A stretch of 8,112 nucleotides of DNA from Phycisphaerae bacterium (GTDB lineage Bacteria; Planctomycetota; Phycisphaerae; UBA1845; UTPLA1), in assembly GCA_016935885.1 (NCBI GenBank), contig JAFGQA010000361.1, positions 1 through 8,112 of the forward strand, in the 5' to 3' direction. Below, one piece after another: positions 7,790 through 8,112 of this stretch. Both the position numbers and the translations under genes were made by a program. How positions within the stretch are numbered: the first letter of the stretch is position 1; every line of letters starts with the position of its first letter. Under the pieces are notes generated by a model that searched no databases, was not told the origin of the DNA, and saw only the letters and a list, made by a program, of their open reading frames with translations.

Positions 7790-7967
7790 GTCTAATGGTC
7801 AGGGGTTTAATCGCGGTCGCTTTGGTGTTCGTCTGGACGCGTAAGCGACGCTTTGGGTAGGATACACGCCTATGGAGCCTTGGGCCGTGTGGGGGATCCT
7901 CGAATACAGGCAGTCTTTGTGGAGTATGCGACTGAGATAGAAACATAGACGCTCGACGATGAGCGTC
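7790..7967 (+). ncRNA. Candidate small structured RNA (unassigned)
   Basis: Starting at the predicted transcription start, GTCTA-a-TG (7790-7797, one bulged A) can pair with CATAGAC (7944-7950), enclosing about 160 bases. Inside are GTCGCTT (7816-7822) / AAGCGAC (7843-7849), a perfect 7-bp stem, and ACACGCC (7864-7870) with GGC-c-GTGT (7883-7890, one bulged C). A perfect 7-bp hairpin, GACGCTC (7948-7954) / GAGCGTC (7961-7967), sits at the end but lacks a T run. The size and a long closing stem would suit a 6S-like RNA, yet I do not recognise its conserved bubble. An alternative is a 21-codon frame (7795-7860) starting 2-5 bases after the predicted start, with hydrophobic GLIAVALVFVW followed by basic residues: a possible leaderless membrane peptide. 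Confidence 0.25.
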
Positions 7968-8112
7968 AAAACAATCGTGGCTTCGGCCGCCGTCTTGTCG
8001 TGGAAATTGGCAATTCTCAGTGTCCAAGACGCGTGACCGGTGCCGCGTCCCGGTAGGGGCGTGGGCCGTGCCGCCTTTTGTTGCGGGTATGGTAGTACCT
8101 CAGTGCAAGGGC
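7968..8112. other. Right-edge region without a recognised gene
   Basis: I find no gene I can support here. There is a perfect 6-bp inverted repeat, GACGCG (8028-8033) / CGCGTC (8044-8049), with a 10-base loop, and a shorter CCGC / GCGG pair around 8071-8086. The stretch may be the leader of something that continues beyond the window. Confidence 0.3.

Noticed and set aside
7861..7967. tRNA or tmRNA because of GGATCCTCGAATAC resembling a T-arm
   Set aside because: No matching acceptor stem, anticodon arm or CCA-side pairing could be found.

Overview
The window looks like accessory or decaying intergenic territory in a GC-rich bacterium, most likely a planctomycete (Phycisphaerae-like or related). 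This rests on the large secreted FG-GAP protein ending in a dockerin-like Ca-binding module, a protein style I associate with planctomycetes, and on the dense palindromic intergenic repeats. No 16S or other taxonomic marker is present, so the assignment is inference.

Layout. Positions 1-211 are a less GC-rich flank with two mutually exclusive hairpins and no convincing gene. Positions 212 to about 850 hold a truncated IS3-family element on the minus strand. Its transposase keeps the full DDE catalytic core but has lost its N-terminus, orfA and one end, and its tail is interrupted by a 19-bp-arm hairpin. A good extended -10 promoter straddles the broken IS edge and reads into the main gene (952-5028, plus). 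That gene encodes a 1358-residue secreted protein: signal peptide, N-terminal region, 14 FG-GAP/integrin-type repeats, a fibronectin-like C-terminal module and a dockerin-like end.

After it lies a 480-base stretch with a short relic of a retropepsin-like aspartyl protease and one copy of a composite intergenic repeat (copy A). Next is a minus-strand operon: a MarR-family regulator (6336-6914) followed 23 bases later by a class I SAM-dependent methyltransferase (5512-6312). A near-consensus promoter (TTGACG-N17-TAGGAT) precedes it, with two 11-bp palindromes further upstream. Last comes a 5'-truncated hemB relic (7173-7652), a second copy of the composite repeat (copy B) overlapping its stop codon, and another near-consensus promoter (TTGACG-N17-TATTAT). 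The latter reads into about 160 bases without a normal gene, a candidate small structured RNA or a very small leaderless membrane peptide.

How it fits together. Three gene remnants (transposase, aspartyl protease, hemB) and several palindromic repeats point to repeated rearrangement. The regulator-methyltransferase pair lies between the two direct copies of the composite repeat, so it may have moved as a unit, though this is unproven. The likely functional genes are the FG-GAP surface/secreted protein, the MarR regulator and the methyltransferase. I found no convincing new multi-gene system. The most checkable new items are the covarying repeat pair, the orphan promoter with its unassigned transcript, and the IS-edge promoter.
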